A stretch of 64,000 nucleotides of DNA from Karalla daura (Eukaryota > Chordata > Actinopteri > Chaetodontiformes > Leiognathidae). The notes beneath the pieces were generated by a model, which saw only the letters and a list, made by a program, of their open reading frames with translations, ran no database searches and was not told the DNA's origin. The translations under genes were made by a program, and so were the position numbers. Shown here one piece after another: positions 13,693 to 24,471 of this stretch. Positions within the stretch are counted from its first letter, which is position 1. Each line of letters starts with the position of its first letter. The stretch lies in contig CM055200.1 in the NCBI GenBank assembly GCA_029224185.1, forward strand, positions 10,246,670 through 10,310,669. The letters are read 5' to 3'.

Positions 13693-13717
13693 GTCCACCA
13701 GCATATTACTGGTGGAC
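13693..13717. other. Perfect 9-bp hairpin
   Basis: GTCCACCAG (13693-13701), 7-base loop, CTGGTGGAC (13709-13717). An exact inverted repeat with no other annotation around it. Confidence 0.85.
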
Positions 13718-15681
13718 AGCATATGACCAATATACCATTGGTTTTTCAGGTTGTTTTTTTTAATTCCTGTTTTTTTTCATCACAGGTTCACTTTTGTATC
13801 TCATCATGACAAGAGCATTCAAAATACATAAACTGTAAACACTGTAAGGCTAGGACTCATGCAGAGTTGTGCTCTGGAAATGGTTAAAAAATGTAGTGAG
13901 CAAATTCTCCAACAATATGTTGTGACTGATTCTGACTCAAGAACCTTAATGTATGAAATATGAATCTATGCCAAAAAAAAAGTCAATTTTTGAGATCCTC
14001 CTAATTCAGTGGCAACTGGAATATGTAGAGATGGAATATGTATGATATTTTTCATTTCATCCTGGCTGAAAGCACAGAAAAGGGTAAGGATTTGAGGCAC
14101 GACTTTGGCCTGACTGGAAAGTGATCTTCAGAGGCAGATGATCTTGAAAAAAACACAAATCACAAATCACCCCTGCAAACGAGCCGCTGCTGCCCTAATG
14201 TCTGATGGGAGACCTAAAGGGGAGATGATGTTGCAGTTCAAACAGTGTAATGTGCCCTGAAATATCAACTTCCTACAATTGAATGTTTGATATTCAGTGT
14301 GCAAAATGATGTTTGTGCAGACGCCTGTTTTCACATTCAGCGGCAGAAAAGACATTTCTCTCGTGGTCTTTTCCGATTTTAAGGGGTGAGTCACGGTCAA
14401 TGAGAGTGATTTGCAGCACCACAGCTGTAGTTTTGAAACCATTTCTGGACCAATATTAAATTTTCACAAACGTGATACAGAAACCTGAATCTTCCAGTGC
14501 AGCAAGGCTGACAGCTGATGTTTCAGTAAAGTAGGCAAAATCTGGGGTGAAACATTAAAAACTTTGAACATTTTTACATATTCATAGAGTCCTGAATTTG
14601 GAATGAAGGAGAGGGTTAGATTCCACTTTCCGGATGTTATATATGTCTTAAAAGCTGTCTGTGGGGGGGATCCTGAAGTATCTATTACATGTCAAATTGA
14701 TGAGGCTTATTAGAGCATGCAGGCCTTGAAGCAAAGAGGGCAGTGACAGGATGCCGCTGGTAATGGCTCTGAGACGGGGACGTCTGCCACCATCCTGGCC
14801 AGAGAGATATACCTTGCTTGGCTTTTGACACCCTTTGCTGCAAATAACAGCTGGCAGGTTGTGATTCCATGAAAAACGAGGTGCGCAGCAGAATCTGGCC
14901 CGTTTCTCTTAGGTGTATTAAAATCAAATTACGAGGAGAGGTTTGACATGAAAGGAGAGACTATCATTTGCCCAAGGAGAGAAGATGCGCAGGCAGGATG
15001 TCTATTTGAAAACCTGGTGGAGTTCATCCTCTCCCTCTGCCTAGCTTCCATCCTGACTCTACAAACTTTTTATGTATTTCTTTTTTGTTTCGGTGTTTTA
15101 CCCCCCGTTTTTTGTGTAGTCATTTGTTGGTCCAGCAGTTTTAATGGATTTTCTGTTTTTATTACCCAGTTAAATGCAGGAAGTAGGAGGAAACAGGGCA
15201 GCAGAGAGAGCAGTGCCTCAGAGAAAACAAAAGAGGTTCACCTAAGACCACAATACTATTTCTTCCCTTCACACCATGGGAGAGATATCTTGGCTTGCAT
15301 TCTCTTCTTTACACTGGTTTAATGAGTTTGCCCATGATTTACACTGATTGGTCAGCATATAAAATCCATGTGCACAACGTGTCAAATCAATTTTCAGAAC
15401 CGAAAGGAGAAAAATGGCTGGATGATTATAATTCGTCACTGACCTTTCCCAAAGAGATAGGATTTCGTTCTTGCATTGTTCATATCCTGCCCCCACCCCT
15501 CCACAGCAGCTCTCTCATGCATCTTGCAGTGGAAAACCAAATGTGGATACAGGAAACAATCCAAAGGGTCCACCTGCATTCATTCATTTCGTGAAACCGA
15601 TCTTTAATTCACGTCCTGCACATTAAATATCAGCAAAGACTGTTTTCAAATCTTAGCTTTTTTTTAATCAATATCAATGCA

Positions 15682-15691
15682 CCCCCCCCCC

Positions 15692-15722
<31 letters not shown>

Positions 15723-15732
15723 ACACACACAC
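15682..15732 (+). repeat. Composite microsatellite: C27 then (AC)12
   Basis: 27 consecutive C at 15682-15708 followed by AC dinucleotides to 15732. The C-run length is likely to be unreliable in any assembly. Confidence 0.95.
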
Positions 15733-18194
15733 CATGCCCCAGAAATTGATATGATCAAGTTTCCAGAACGGTGATGGGACATTCATATACTGAGAGTGTA
15801 TTCTCCAGTCTCTATAAAGTCTTATCGCATGCTCATGTATTTTCTGCTCGCTGTCTGATTAAGTCTTAAACAGAGCAGAGCAGGTGGAACCAAATGCGGC
15901 GTAGAGCGTGGAGCTGAACTTTTAATGAACACTGGAGTCTGCACTGAAAATTCGGACGATATACGAACCGTACAAACAAATGAGGGAGGTGCAGCTGCGC
16001 ACGCTCTGGCCAAGAGAGCGAAGGCAGATCTGAGTTAGCTCAGACAGAGGCTCCCCATACGAGAGACGTGGAGCTGTGGATGTCTCTGTGATTTAAGTTT
16101 AAGTTCATGTTTAGCACAGCCGTCCTGCCTTGGTTTCCCGCAGTGCTGACAGAACCCACAGTGGGACGGCATGACTCTGCTGCCACGGCACCGTTATCAA
16201 GAATGCTGCAGGGCGGGTGTGGAGGAGGGGACAGGGCAGAAAATAATGGTAAAAAAAAAAGAAAACAAGACTGAGCCATAGCTGTGACTGTTTTGGACCT
16301 CCACCTATGCAGAACTGTGGCGTGACAGCAATCTTGGACTCTAGAAACTACAATTCTGTCTATTGCATTTCCCCCCTTCAATGCTAAATGATGCTAAACA
16401 TATTTTGCAGATAAATGACAGGCGCACAAAGCACAGAAATACCTGCAGCAAATGGTTATAGATAAAGTGTCGTCTACTATCAGGGGCTTACTGCAACAAA
16501 CTAATCCCCTTAAATAAATGTGTGCACTCAAATCTATCCATCCAACATCTTAACCACTTTACAGCAGTAGTCTGCTGGTGCTCATCTCTAGAGCACACAC
16601 TGTAACGTGGTTCCTGACCCAAATCTGAGTCATGTACATAGAGAGAGATGCAAGTGCACTAACTGGCACTGACATGAGAGGAAGACTGAAATGTATATAT
16701 GGAAACATCTGCATGTGTACAGTACACATACATTTTTGATGTCTCGAGGCGTCAATTTTTAAAGTCTCCAGACGCTTGGACCAGGTATGCTACCTGCTAT
16801 TGGTCGGTGTCAATATACCTGCCCCTTTTTGACGTAGACCGTATATGCCCCTTACCTCTATAGTTAACAAAATGGAAGCATGCTGCTATTAGCAGCTAGC
16901 GACTGCAGGCTCTGTGGCTGCTCCATTATCAGTATTTTCTTTCGTCTAAAGATGCAAGACATATACAATCTTAAAAGAGGGTTTGGGACCCATTCCATAG
17001 AAATCTGTCACAGTAATATTGAGATACACCCAGATAGCTGGACATTATTAAACAGTTGGTAGCCCCAGGCAGGCTGGTGACTGAGCAGCGAGGCTGGAGC
17101 ATAAACTCAAAGCTCTGTAATTTCAGTTTATTTGTAATTTAGGTAATTTCAGTGCCCCTTGTGCTTCTGTGCAGTTTGGTCTGGCATTGAACGCAGAACA
17201 GAGGAAGATAGTTCGCAGCATATTGCTGCTGTGATACTTATATCATGGCAGCTGTGCAACACGGCCAGAGAACAGCTGGGGAATCTGCAACAAATTGGAA
17301 GAGGTGTACTCAACAACAGAGTACAGACCTGGCTCAATCAATACATTTTCTCACTCAACAAGAAAGAAGCTACATCTCAGTGGTGGATCAATATATTATT
17401 TCTTGCCTCTGAGTGAACAGAGATTTTAAGGACCCACTTTTTTTTTTTGATATTTGTGCGCAGTCACGCTTTGCATGTGTGCAGACACCCTGCGTGCTGT
17501 GTACGAATGTATTCTGTAAATAACTCCACTCTAAAAATATTATTATTGGCGTCATAAACTGGCACCCTGAAAGATGGTGTAATTCCAGCTCTGACCAGGC
17601 ATTAATCCAGCCAGAAGTAAAATCCGTTCCTGGAAAAGCTGTCCAAGAACATGCATTCCAATGAGGCAAACGGATGGCAGTGGGACAGAGTTACAAATCA
17701 AATAAAGCCGCAGTGGGCCCCCGAACCGACAAACAGAGCCGCATGAATACTGCTCTTCTTGTTTCAGTTTAATATTTCATCACTGTGTGTCATTGTCAAA
17801 GGCAGAACTAATTGCTGACATTAATTACTAATTTCACTGATGGCATTAGCTCTGATAAGTGTGGTGACAGTTGGATTAGTCAGGCTGTGTTATGCTTAAA
17901 GACCCATAGTACGTTTAGCAAAGATGCTTTAGCCTCAATTTCCCCTTTCCTCGTCCACAGCGAGTGGTGAAAGATTTTTAAGAGACTGTCTTTGTTTCCT
18001 TTGGGCCAGTTTAAATGGTCAATAAATTCACAGCAGAAAGAAAAACAAAAGATCACACAGGAATATTTCATCGCTCTGTTATTGTCTTGTTATTGTGCTT
18101 GTGCCAAACCAAAAGTGACGTCTGACCTGCTGGTTTAGTTTCCTGATTTTATTGGTTGTTTGCCCAAGAATAAAGGAAAGATTGTGACATAATA

Positions 18195-18440
18195 TACAGT
18201 ACTGTGCTTAAAGGTAGGAGAGCTTCATGTTAGCAATGTACAGTGAGTGAGTGAGCAGACAGGAAAAAAAAATCTAGATCAAATCAGTATTTGGGTTGAC
18301 TACCTCTTGCCTTCAAAGCAGCATCAGCTCTTCTCGCTGAACTCATTTGAACACGTTTTTTTAAGGCAGGTGTGTTGCTCCAAACATCTTGGAAAACTAA
18401 CCCCAGATCTTCTGTGGATGCAGGCTGGCTCGAGTCCTTC
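18195..18440 (-). mobile_element. Relic of Tc1/mariner transposon (C-terminus of transposase and one end)
   Basis: On the minus strand, just downstream of the 18,340s, translation gives SSARRADAALKARGSQPKY and then a stop. This resembles the usual C-terminus of fish Tc1-like transposases (R-x-A-x-L-x-AKGG-x-TKY). About 90 bases beyond the stop is TACAGTACTGTGCTTAAAGG at 18195-18214, like a Tc1-type terminal repeat next to a TA target. Upstream coding is shifted out of frame and the rest of the element is not recognisable, so this is a dead fragment. Confidence 0.6.
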
Positions 18441-19747
18441 TCTTTTCATTCTTTGAAATCTTTGCTTTGGAGAGGCTGCTGATGCCTCGATCTGGCTTCT
18501 CCCCCCCAGTCTGACGCCTCCTGCAGAGCTATTTCTGCTCAGCTACACCTCAGTTTTTTAACCTAGATATAGAAATAATGATTAGCAACAGGTTGGTGTA
18601 ATTGGTTCATTATCTACCTGATTTAAATTCTAAATATCGCCCTGATTTGATGCTGGTTTGAAGGTGTAGTCACACCAAGTTTTAATGGGTAGTCGGACCA
18701 AAAGTTGATATGATTGAGGCCCAGCAAATCCACTGGAGGGCACAGGCAGGTCCAGAGGCTTGACATGAAATACTACGTAAAAACAGCATCCGAGATATCA
18801 GACCTCATGTCTACGTGCAGTGTCTCATAATAATGCAGACTGCTATTGTTCATCAAGGATGCGTGGTAAGACTGTACATCATCAGCTGAAGTTTATTCAC
18901 TCGCTCCGACTTAATAACGAAGTTTGGATGGTTTTGATACAGACTTTCTTTAATGTTCCACTTGGTTTCCTCTCTTTTCATCCTCACTAATTGCCTCTTG
19001 ATTTCACCCTGTGTCACACCTGGTCGAGCAGAATAAGCTCACCCTCATTTGAAGACTGCGGCTCCACTCGCTCACCTCTGCTCCACCGCTCGAATTCAAC
19101 ACCCCTTTGTTTGTTTTATTCGCCCCACACATTAACTGCACAACACCTGTGGGTTTTGGAGAAAATAAAGCTGGGCTGAGCGGATGAAACTTCCCTTGCT
19201 TTATTTTAATGTTTTCTAATCTGCCAGCAACTAATTAAAGTTTAGCATCTGATTAGACATTAACAACAGTGAATGCAGTGGTTTTGATATTTAAGGCTAT
19301 TGAAAAGGCTTTTATTTAGTTTGCCACCCCAAGACTCTCTCTAAAACATTTGTAAATGTCAGCATTATGTCTCTTTGAGATAATGCTTATAAAATACAAC
19401 ACACGTTGCATTCACATGTCCTCGGTGTGATAGCATCACATAATTAACCACAGCACACAAACTCCAGCTTCCTCTTTGTATCGCTTCGACTTGTACCTCC
19501 ACAAGTGTTTTTTTCTTAGTGCCGACAATCTTGTTAACTCGCTGACATTTCAGCATGGTCTCGTCCGTTAAAGCTGTTCCTCAACTTCATTTAGACCAGT
19601 TAGACTCATTACAGACAATCAGTTTCAATCAGACAAAATGAGGAGAAATGACGTTTTAGCCCAGCAGCTTTCTGCCTTCATTTGTACTTACAAATGCAAA
19701 TGAAATAATAATATGGATCTGAAAGATTAGGAAAATGAGAGTAATGT

Positions 19748-19870
19748 TAGACTGAGGGTTCATTCTGTGGAGTTTGCATGTTGTCCTGTCTGTGTTACTG
19801 GGTGTGTGTGCAATAGACTGCCGACTCGTCCGGGGTGTATTCCCCGGCTTTGTCCCAAAGTTAAGGAACA
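19748..19870 (+). repeat. Internally deleted L2-type tail fragment
   Basis: Contains GTGGAGTTTGCATGTTGTCC and, after a deletion, CGACTCGTCCGGGGTGTATTCC and a CCCAAAGT-like end, in the same order as the L2-type tail. It appears shorter than the copy at 12.3 kb. Confidence 0.55.
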
Positions 19871-21420
19871 AAGAAAATGCATCAATGAATGAATTAATGA
19901 AAATAAGAGGAGGACAGACGAAAAGCTGTGCCGAGTCACACTACCTGATATGAGAAAGTCATTTCACACGAGCCAAGCTGCTCAGATTACCACTTCACAG
20001 GAAGTAAACCTCGCCTCATGTTGTTGTAGAGCAGCGCGGCTCCAGTGAAATAGACTATTGATCCCTCTGCTCTTTCTTTGAGCTGGTTAAAAAAATTCCA
20101 CTCACAGGCAGCGATTAAATTAGAGCCTCATGCCAAAATAAATTGCATTTAACATATACTGTGACTGAAATTAGTTGGCATGGCTCCATGTCAGCCAACC
20201 TCAGTACAACCTGAGTGGCTCAGCATTATTCCCTCAGAGCAGTGAGCCCTGACCTTTAAGTTGAGATGTCTCATTGCTAAACTTGATGGCTCACTTTGGG
20301 ACTGCTTTACTATTCCACTTTGTCTTTATTATGAGGTGTTTCTGACAAATATTAAAGAGAGTTTCCAAAAAAAACACAACTAAGTGTTTCTGGTGTGCTG
20401 TACACTGAGGTCCATGTCACAAACATAATGGTCCTTGACTACAGCTCTCACTGCCAGGAGAGTAAATAAACGCACACTGTAACAAATTAAAAACTGAATT
20501 CGCTTAATAGACTCACTCACACTTGCTGCCACAGCTTCTCCACGGTCATTAATGTCAGCAAACACAGGCCAAACACACATCACTGAATCGCTTCACAGCA
20601 TGGTGATTTAAGCGTGCTTGAAATGTACTTTTGTGTAACCTCACAGTTGCCATGCGTAGGTGTGCGGGAAGAATAGTCATAACAAGCCGCATGGTTTTGA
20701 CTGTCAATGAGAGAACCAAAAATCAAACCTACAGTATAATGTATGATTATAAAAGAAACTTGCACAGTGTGTGTTATGAGCAGATCTAAATATTGAATAT
20801 GTTTTTAAAAAGAAGTGGCTAAATACTGAACTCAGTGCTCAGTTTTTGCATGTCTCTCAAACACAGCTTTTAAAGGTCATTTGAGAGCCAGATGTTTCTT
20901 CATTGGATTTATGCGTAAACCAAGTGCAAGCACAAAATAAGTATATTATTTGGCTTTGTTTACTGTTTGCTGTTGCATCACATGTTGCATATTAGTTTCT
21001 GTTCTGGTTCTTTTTATGCTTTTAAGTCGATTCAGTTCATTAATTGGACGTTTGATTATCACCCCCAGCTGACACGATTCATGTGGGCGTTTTTTGTCCT
21101 CTCTAAGTTCACTGATCCAGTCTCTCTGCTGGATCCCTGGCTTGTGGCTCTAGTTTTAGTTTTAGAGATTGGTGTTGCCCCAGCTTCTTCTGGACAGTGC
21201 ACTCTTATTCTCATTATCAAGCTTTAAATAAAGCTCCTCTTCTGAGTCATACTGTATTTCAGTTCATTAAACCCTTTCCACACCACAAAAACGCAACGTT
21301 CACGCACTGCTTTCTCCATTATTGGGGACTGTCATATTGTCCTTGTTAGAAGTTGCCAGTGGCAGAATATGTCTCTCTCCACTCGATGAGTAGAATGCAC
21401 TGACACTGTGAGCAATTATA

Positions 21421-21465
21421 GCACAAGGCTGATTTTCGGCGAATAATTACGCAATCTCAAGTACG
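21421..21465 (+). repeat. 45-bp element repeated at 23315-23360 (copy 1)
   Basis: Shares the core GGCTGATTTTC-N3-GAATAATT and a CTCAAGTA end with the sequence at 23315-23360, roughly 38 of 46 positions by eye with a 2-bp gap. Both copies are in the same orientation and lie upstream of plpp4. Nature unknown. Confidence 0.55.
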
Positions 21466-23095
21466 TATCTGGGCTGTTCTTCCCTTCATACCACCCCAGA
21501 AGAACTACAGCTTCTCTCTGCAAGCTCTGACAACACGTCTCTTCTTCTATTTTTCCCCCTAGATGCACATCTTACTTGCCCACAGATACTGTGCTCAGTC
21601 CAGAAATATGTCATCTCATACCAGCATTGTACACCAGCATCACATTCCTTTCAGGTTGACCGGCATGTAAAAAGGCTGCCTACGTACTGATGTATTGCTG
21701 TATAAAGCACAACTGAGGGATGCCTTGCAATAAAACCGGCGTAATGAGCAGAGATGTCCTATAAAGCCTGCAACCCATGGGAGCGATGGACCATCAATAA
21801 AGAGGATCCCATATGCAGCATAATGAGTCTGAGAGACCGTCCCCAAAAGTTGGCATTCATTCACCCGCAGCCATGCAGGCGATTAGGAGCACTTTGTACC
21901 CATGCTTTCAACTTTGATTTATTGAAGTTCGACCTATTTTAGAGGTTGCCATATGCCATATGTTAAAATGCTGATTGTGATTGGACAAAATAAAAGAAGA
22001 GACATGAGAAGGGAATATGTGAGCGCTTATAGCTCTCAAATCTATCTTTTTTTTTCTTTTTCATGATAAAAGTCAGCATGGCATTAACCAGGAAGAGCAG
22101 TGATATTCTTTTTTGTGCCATAATTGAGTGTTCATGTCGTGATCTGATGATGCTCTGGAAAGCCCTCCTGACCACAATAAATCATCTGCGAGGCAGCATC
22201 ACGCTGATGGCTTGTAATGAAGGCGCCACACTCTCTAATAGCCGGGAAGCCTGATGGCTGCCGGAAGGCTTTGAAGTTGGAACTTGCCCCCTAACCTGGC
22301 ACCGTTTTCATGCCTCCTCTTGTTTTCTTTTGTCTTCCTCTTATTAGCAAGAGATCCGGCATGCAGCTTACTGTACGAGAGGAAGGGAAAATAAAAGAAA
22401 TACATCAAAACCTCCACCTGAGTGTGCATGCGTAAGAGAGGGTGTGTGTGCATGTGTACATCGATTTCTCTTAGTCATACGTAGTGAACCTGGTGTCTTG
22501 TTAACTGGCTAGAAAGCAGAGATTTTTTTCCTAATTGCATCTGTGGAGTCAGCTCGGAGCTTGTGAAGCTTGTGACCTAGAAAGAAAGGCGGCGGTAAGG
22601 TTTTTTTTGGGTCAGGGGCTTTTTTGCACATCGGTCTCCTCCTCTCATGCAGGAATGTATTCACACACGTGCGGAGGCTCGTCTCGGACTGGCAGGTAAT
22701 ACGTGCAGACCGGTTTTAGAAGGCATCAAATATTCATGTGTGTCTATGAAGCTCTGGCACGCCTTCCAGGCCTGCAGGTATGCTGCTGCCCACACCACTT
22801 CATCACTGTCAGGCCGCCGAGACCCCGAGGTGCTGGATTCTTTATCATGGTATGATTGGTGAGCGCGGGGAAGAGCCAGCACAGAGCAGGGCTCCCCTGA
22901 ACTCAGCCTCTCGTGGCTCCCTAAAGTAATATCATGACGTTCAGCTGTGCCGACAGTGGTGAAAACCCAGGTGGAGAAGTGCTCTGCTGCGCTCCGTAAC
23001 GTTCCTTGTGTGATCTCCACTGTGTATAAAAATATGTTTGAGTGTTTGGAAATGATGTTACCTGGCATCGGATTTGACACGTGAGGGACATTGCT

Positions 23096-23306
23096 GGACT
23101 GGAGTGTTGAACTTACTCCTCCCCCTGTGAAGTCCTGAGTGGTGCTCCAGAAATCACTGATTCCCCAATGTGAAGCAATGGGTTGAGGAGGGAAGGGAGG
23201 GAGAGGGCTGCTGGGACACTCTCTCTCTCTCTTTGCCATCTATCACTTTTTACCCACAGCTCTAACCCACACCTCTATAATGCTCTCCCATGTCAGCACA
23301 GGTGCA
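23096..23306 (+). repeat. Duplicated block upstream of plpp4, copy A
   Basis: The segment 23096-23186 is about 88 percent identical by eye to 23818-23906. After a short purine-to-CT spacer, 23221-23306 matches 24026-24098, ending in TCAGCACAGGT. The block therefore recurs as an ordered pair of segments about 0.72 kb apart in direct orientation. Its source is not recognised; it could be a local duplication or two insertions of a short dispersed repeat. Confidence 0.75.
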
Positions 23307-23314
23307 AATTTCAA

Positions 23315-23360
23315 GCACATGGCTGATTTTCAGTGAATAATTTCCCAAGCCCTCAAGTAT
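23315..23360 (+). repeat. 45-bp element (copy 2)
   Basis: Second copy of the element at 21421-21465, directly downstream of copy A of the duplicated block. Just after it, TGTTACCTGGC-N7-TTGACAC at 23366 echoes a phrase at 23056, so this interval is a mosaic of short duplications. Confidence 0.55.
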
Positions 23361-23512
23361 GCTGTGTTACCTGGCTCCAGACTTGACACAGGTTTGCATC
23401 CCAGTCCTGGGAGTATGTGCCAAACACATATTGTTTATAAATCAGACAATAAAATGGGTAGATGGGACACAAAGATGAGGAAGTGGCGGGAATTGATATA
23501 GTAGTAGATATA

Positions 23513-23541
23513 GCATAACATAACATAAAATAACATAACAT
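23513..23541 (+). repeat. (ATAAC)n short tandem repeat
   Basis: About five imperfect CATAA/ATAAC units between the two duplicated blocks. Confidence 0.85.
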
Positions 23542-23817
23542 ATAGTTTTGCAGTTCAGATAACTGTACAAACAACAGGAACATTGTCAAGCATCTTTGTT
23601 TTCCTTTAAACTGCCACTCTGTAGTCATGGTCCCTGGCAAGAGTTCGATGGGTTCAGTTGGCTTCAGTTTGTTTGACTGTCATAGTAAATGAAAAACCTG
23701 CTGAAACCAGTTTGTTAGTGAAGTCTTATCAAAAACAGCAGATGTTTTGTAGAGTGTCCCTGGTTTGAGATGATGGGGAGATGGATAGAGATGCAGTTCA
23801 CCACAGGTAACATCACT

Positions 23818-23950
23818 GGACAGGAGCGGAACTTACTCATCCTCCTGTGAAGGTCTGAGTGGTGCTCTAGAAATCTCTGATTCCCCAAAGTGAAGCAAAG
23901 GGTTGATAGAGAGAGAGAGACAGAGACAGAAAGAGAGGGAGAGAGTGAGA

Positions 23951-24023
<73 letters not shown>

Positions 24024-24098
24024 TTCTCTCTCTCTCCCATCACTTTTACCCTCAGCACTACCCCATACCTCTAATGTCCTCTCACATCAGCACAGGTC
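23818..24098 (+). repeat. Duplicated block upstream of plpp4, copy B, with expanded simple repeat
   Basis: Copy of 23096-23306. Where copy A has a short GGGAGG...CTCTCT spacer, copy B has about 130 bases of GA repeat followed by CT repeat (23907-24037). Copy B ends about 370 bases before the plpp4 start codon. Confidence 0.75.
23907..24037. repeat. GA tract followed by CT tract (imperfect inverted repeat)
   Basis: About 45 bases of GA-rich sequence (23907-23952) are followed directly by about 85 bases of (CT)n. Because GA and CT are complementary, one strand can fold back on itself. The CT half is also a polypyrimidine mirror tract. Confidence 0.92.
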
Positions 24099-24255
24099 CT
24101 CTGCTTCCGTTCCCCAAACTCCAGCCCAGTGTTTGAGTCGCTGATGGAGAGGGGCAGCTTGGAGGAGCAGCTGTCAGCAACAGAGTCGCAATAAAGAAAT
24201 TGGCCCGAGGGGACCGAGAGACACAGGCGGAGAGAGAGCGTCGGAGAGAGGCGAC

Positions 24256-24315
24256 GGGAGGAAGGAGGGGCAGGAAGAAGGAAGGAAGGAAGGAAGGAGA
24301 AGAGGGAAGGAGGGC
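24256..24315 (+). repeat. (GGAA)n purine repeat
   Basis: Tandem GGAA/GAAG units in the proximal 5' flank of plpp4. GGAA arrays are ETS-type binding cores; whether this one is used is unknown. Confidence 0.85.
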
Positions 24316-24337
24316 TGCTTCAGGTGACCGCGGAGTG

Positions 24338-24358
24338 ATGGAGACGCACAGTGTGTGA
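24338..24358 (+). other. Short upstream ORF in possible plpp4 leader
   Basis: ATG followed by five codons and TGA (peptide METHSV), in a different frame from the main ORF and ending 113 bases before the main ATG. G at -3 and G at +4 make a good initiation context. It matters only if transcription begins upstream of it, which is not shown. Short upstream ORFs of this kind usually lower translation of the main frame. Confidence 0.3.
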
Positions 24359-24471
24359 TCCAGGGAGCGCTCGTCTGGCTGAGGTGGATTGTACAAAGTG
24401 CGCATCCAGCGCAGCGCAGTGACCGGGGCCGCCTTTGTTCCTCTCACTTGAAAGGGATTTATCCGACAGCC

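Larger units (their letters stand above)
9371..24098. other. 5' flank of plpp4, no supported gene
   Basis: Non-coding sequence with scattered repeat relics, listed separately: L2-tail-like at 12.3 and 19.8 kb, a Tc1 end at 18.2 kb, poly-C/CA at 15.7 kb and duplicated blocks at 21.4-24.0 kb. The longest open frame is 192 codons on the minus strand at 22661-23239; it has no recognisable domain and its 5' end overlaps a duplicated repeat block, so I do not call it. The stretch 16735-16885 looks like another dispersed repeat but I cannot name it. Confidence 0.5.
24099..24471 (+). promoter_or_regulatory. plpp4: Probable 5' UTR and proximal promoter of plpp4
   Basis: This stretch lies between the CT tract and the start codon. 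It is purine-rich on the + strand, with GGAA-type repeats at 24256-24315, and becomes richer in G+C and CpG from about 24,330. I see no convincing TATA box at a sensible distance, so a dispersed TATA-less start is likely; that is inference. The transcription start cannot be fixed from sequence alone. If it lies upstream of 24,338 the leader contains a short upstream ORF at 24338-24358. Confidence 0.4.

Noticed and set aside
16735..16885. Possible dispersed repeat (GACGTAGACCGTATATGCCC region)
   Set aside because: Feels familiar as a fish repeat but I could not tie it to a family or find a second copy in the window.
19164..21232. AATAAAGCT at 19,164 and 21,227, considered as polyadenylation sites of LTR elements or an upstream gene
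   Set aside because: No coding exons, primer-binding site or paired LTR could be found; AATAAA is common by chance.
23890..24144. Overlapping open frames of Ser-Leu and Arg-Glu repeats
   Set aside because: Products of the GA/CT tract on both strands, not genes.
24355..24471. In-frame upstream extension of the plpp4 reading frame
   Set aside because: Open, but it would have to start at a GTG with no in-frame ATG, and the added sequence shows no family similarity; ATG at 24,472 is preferred.
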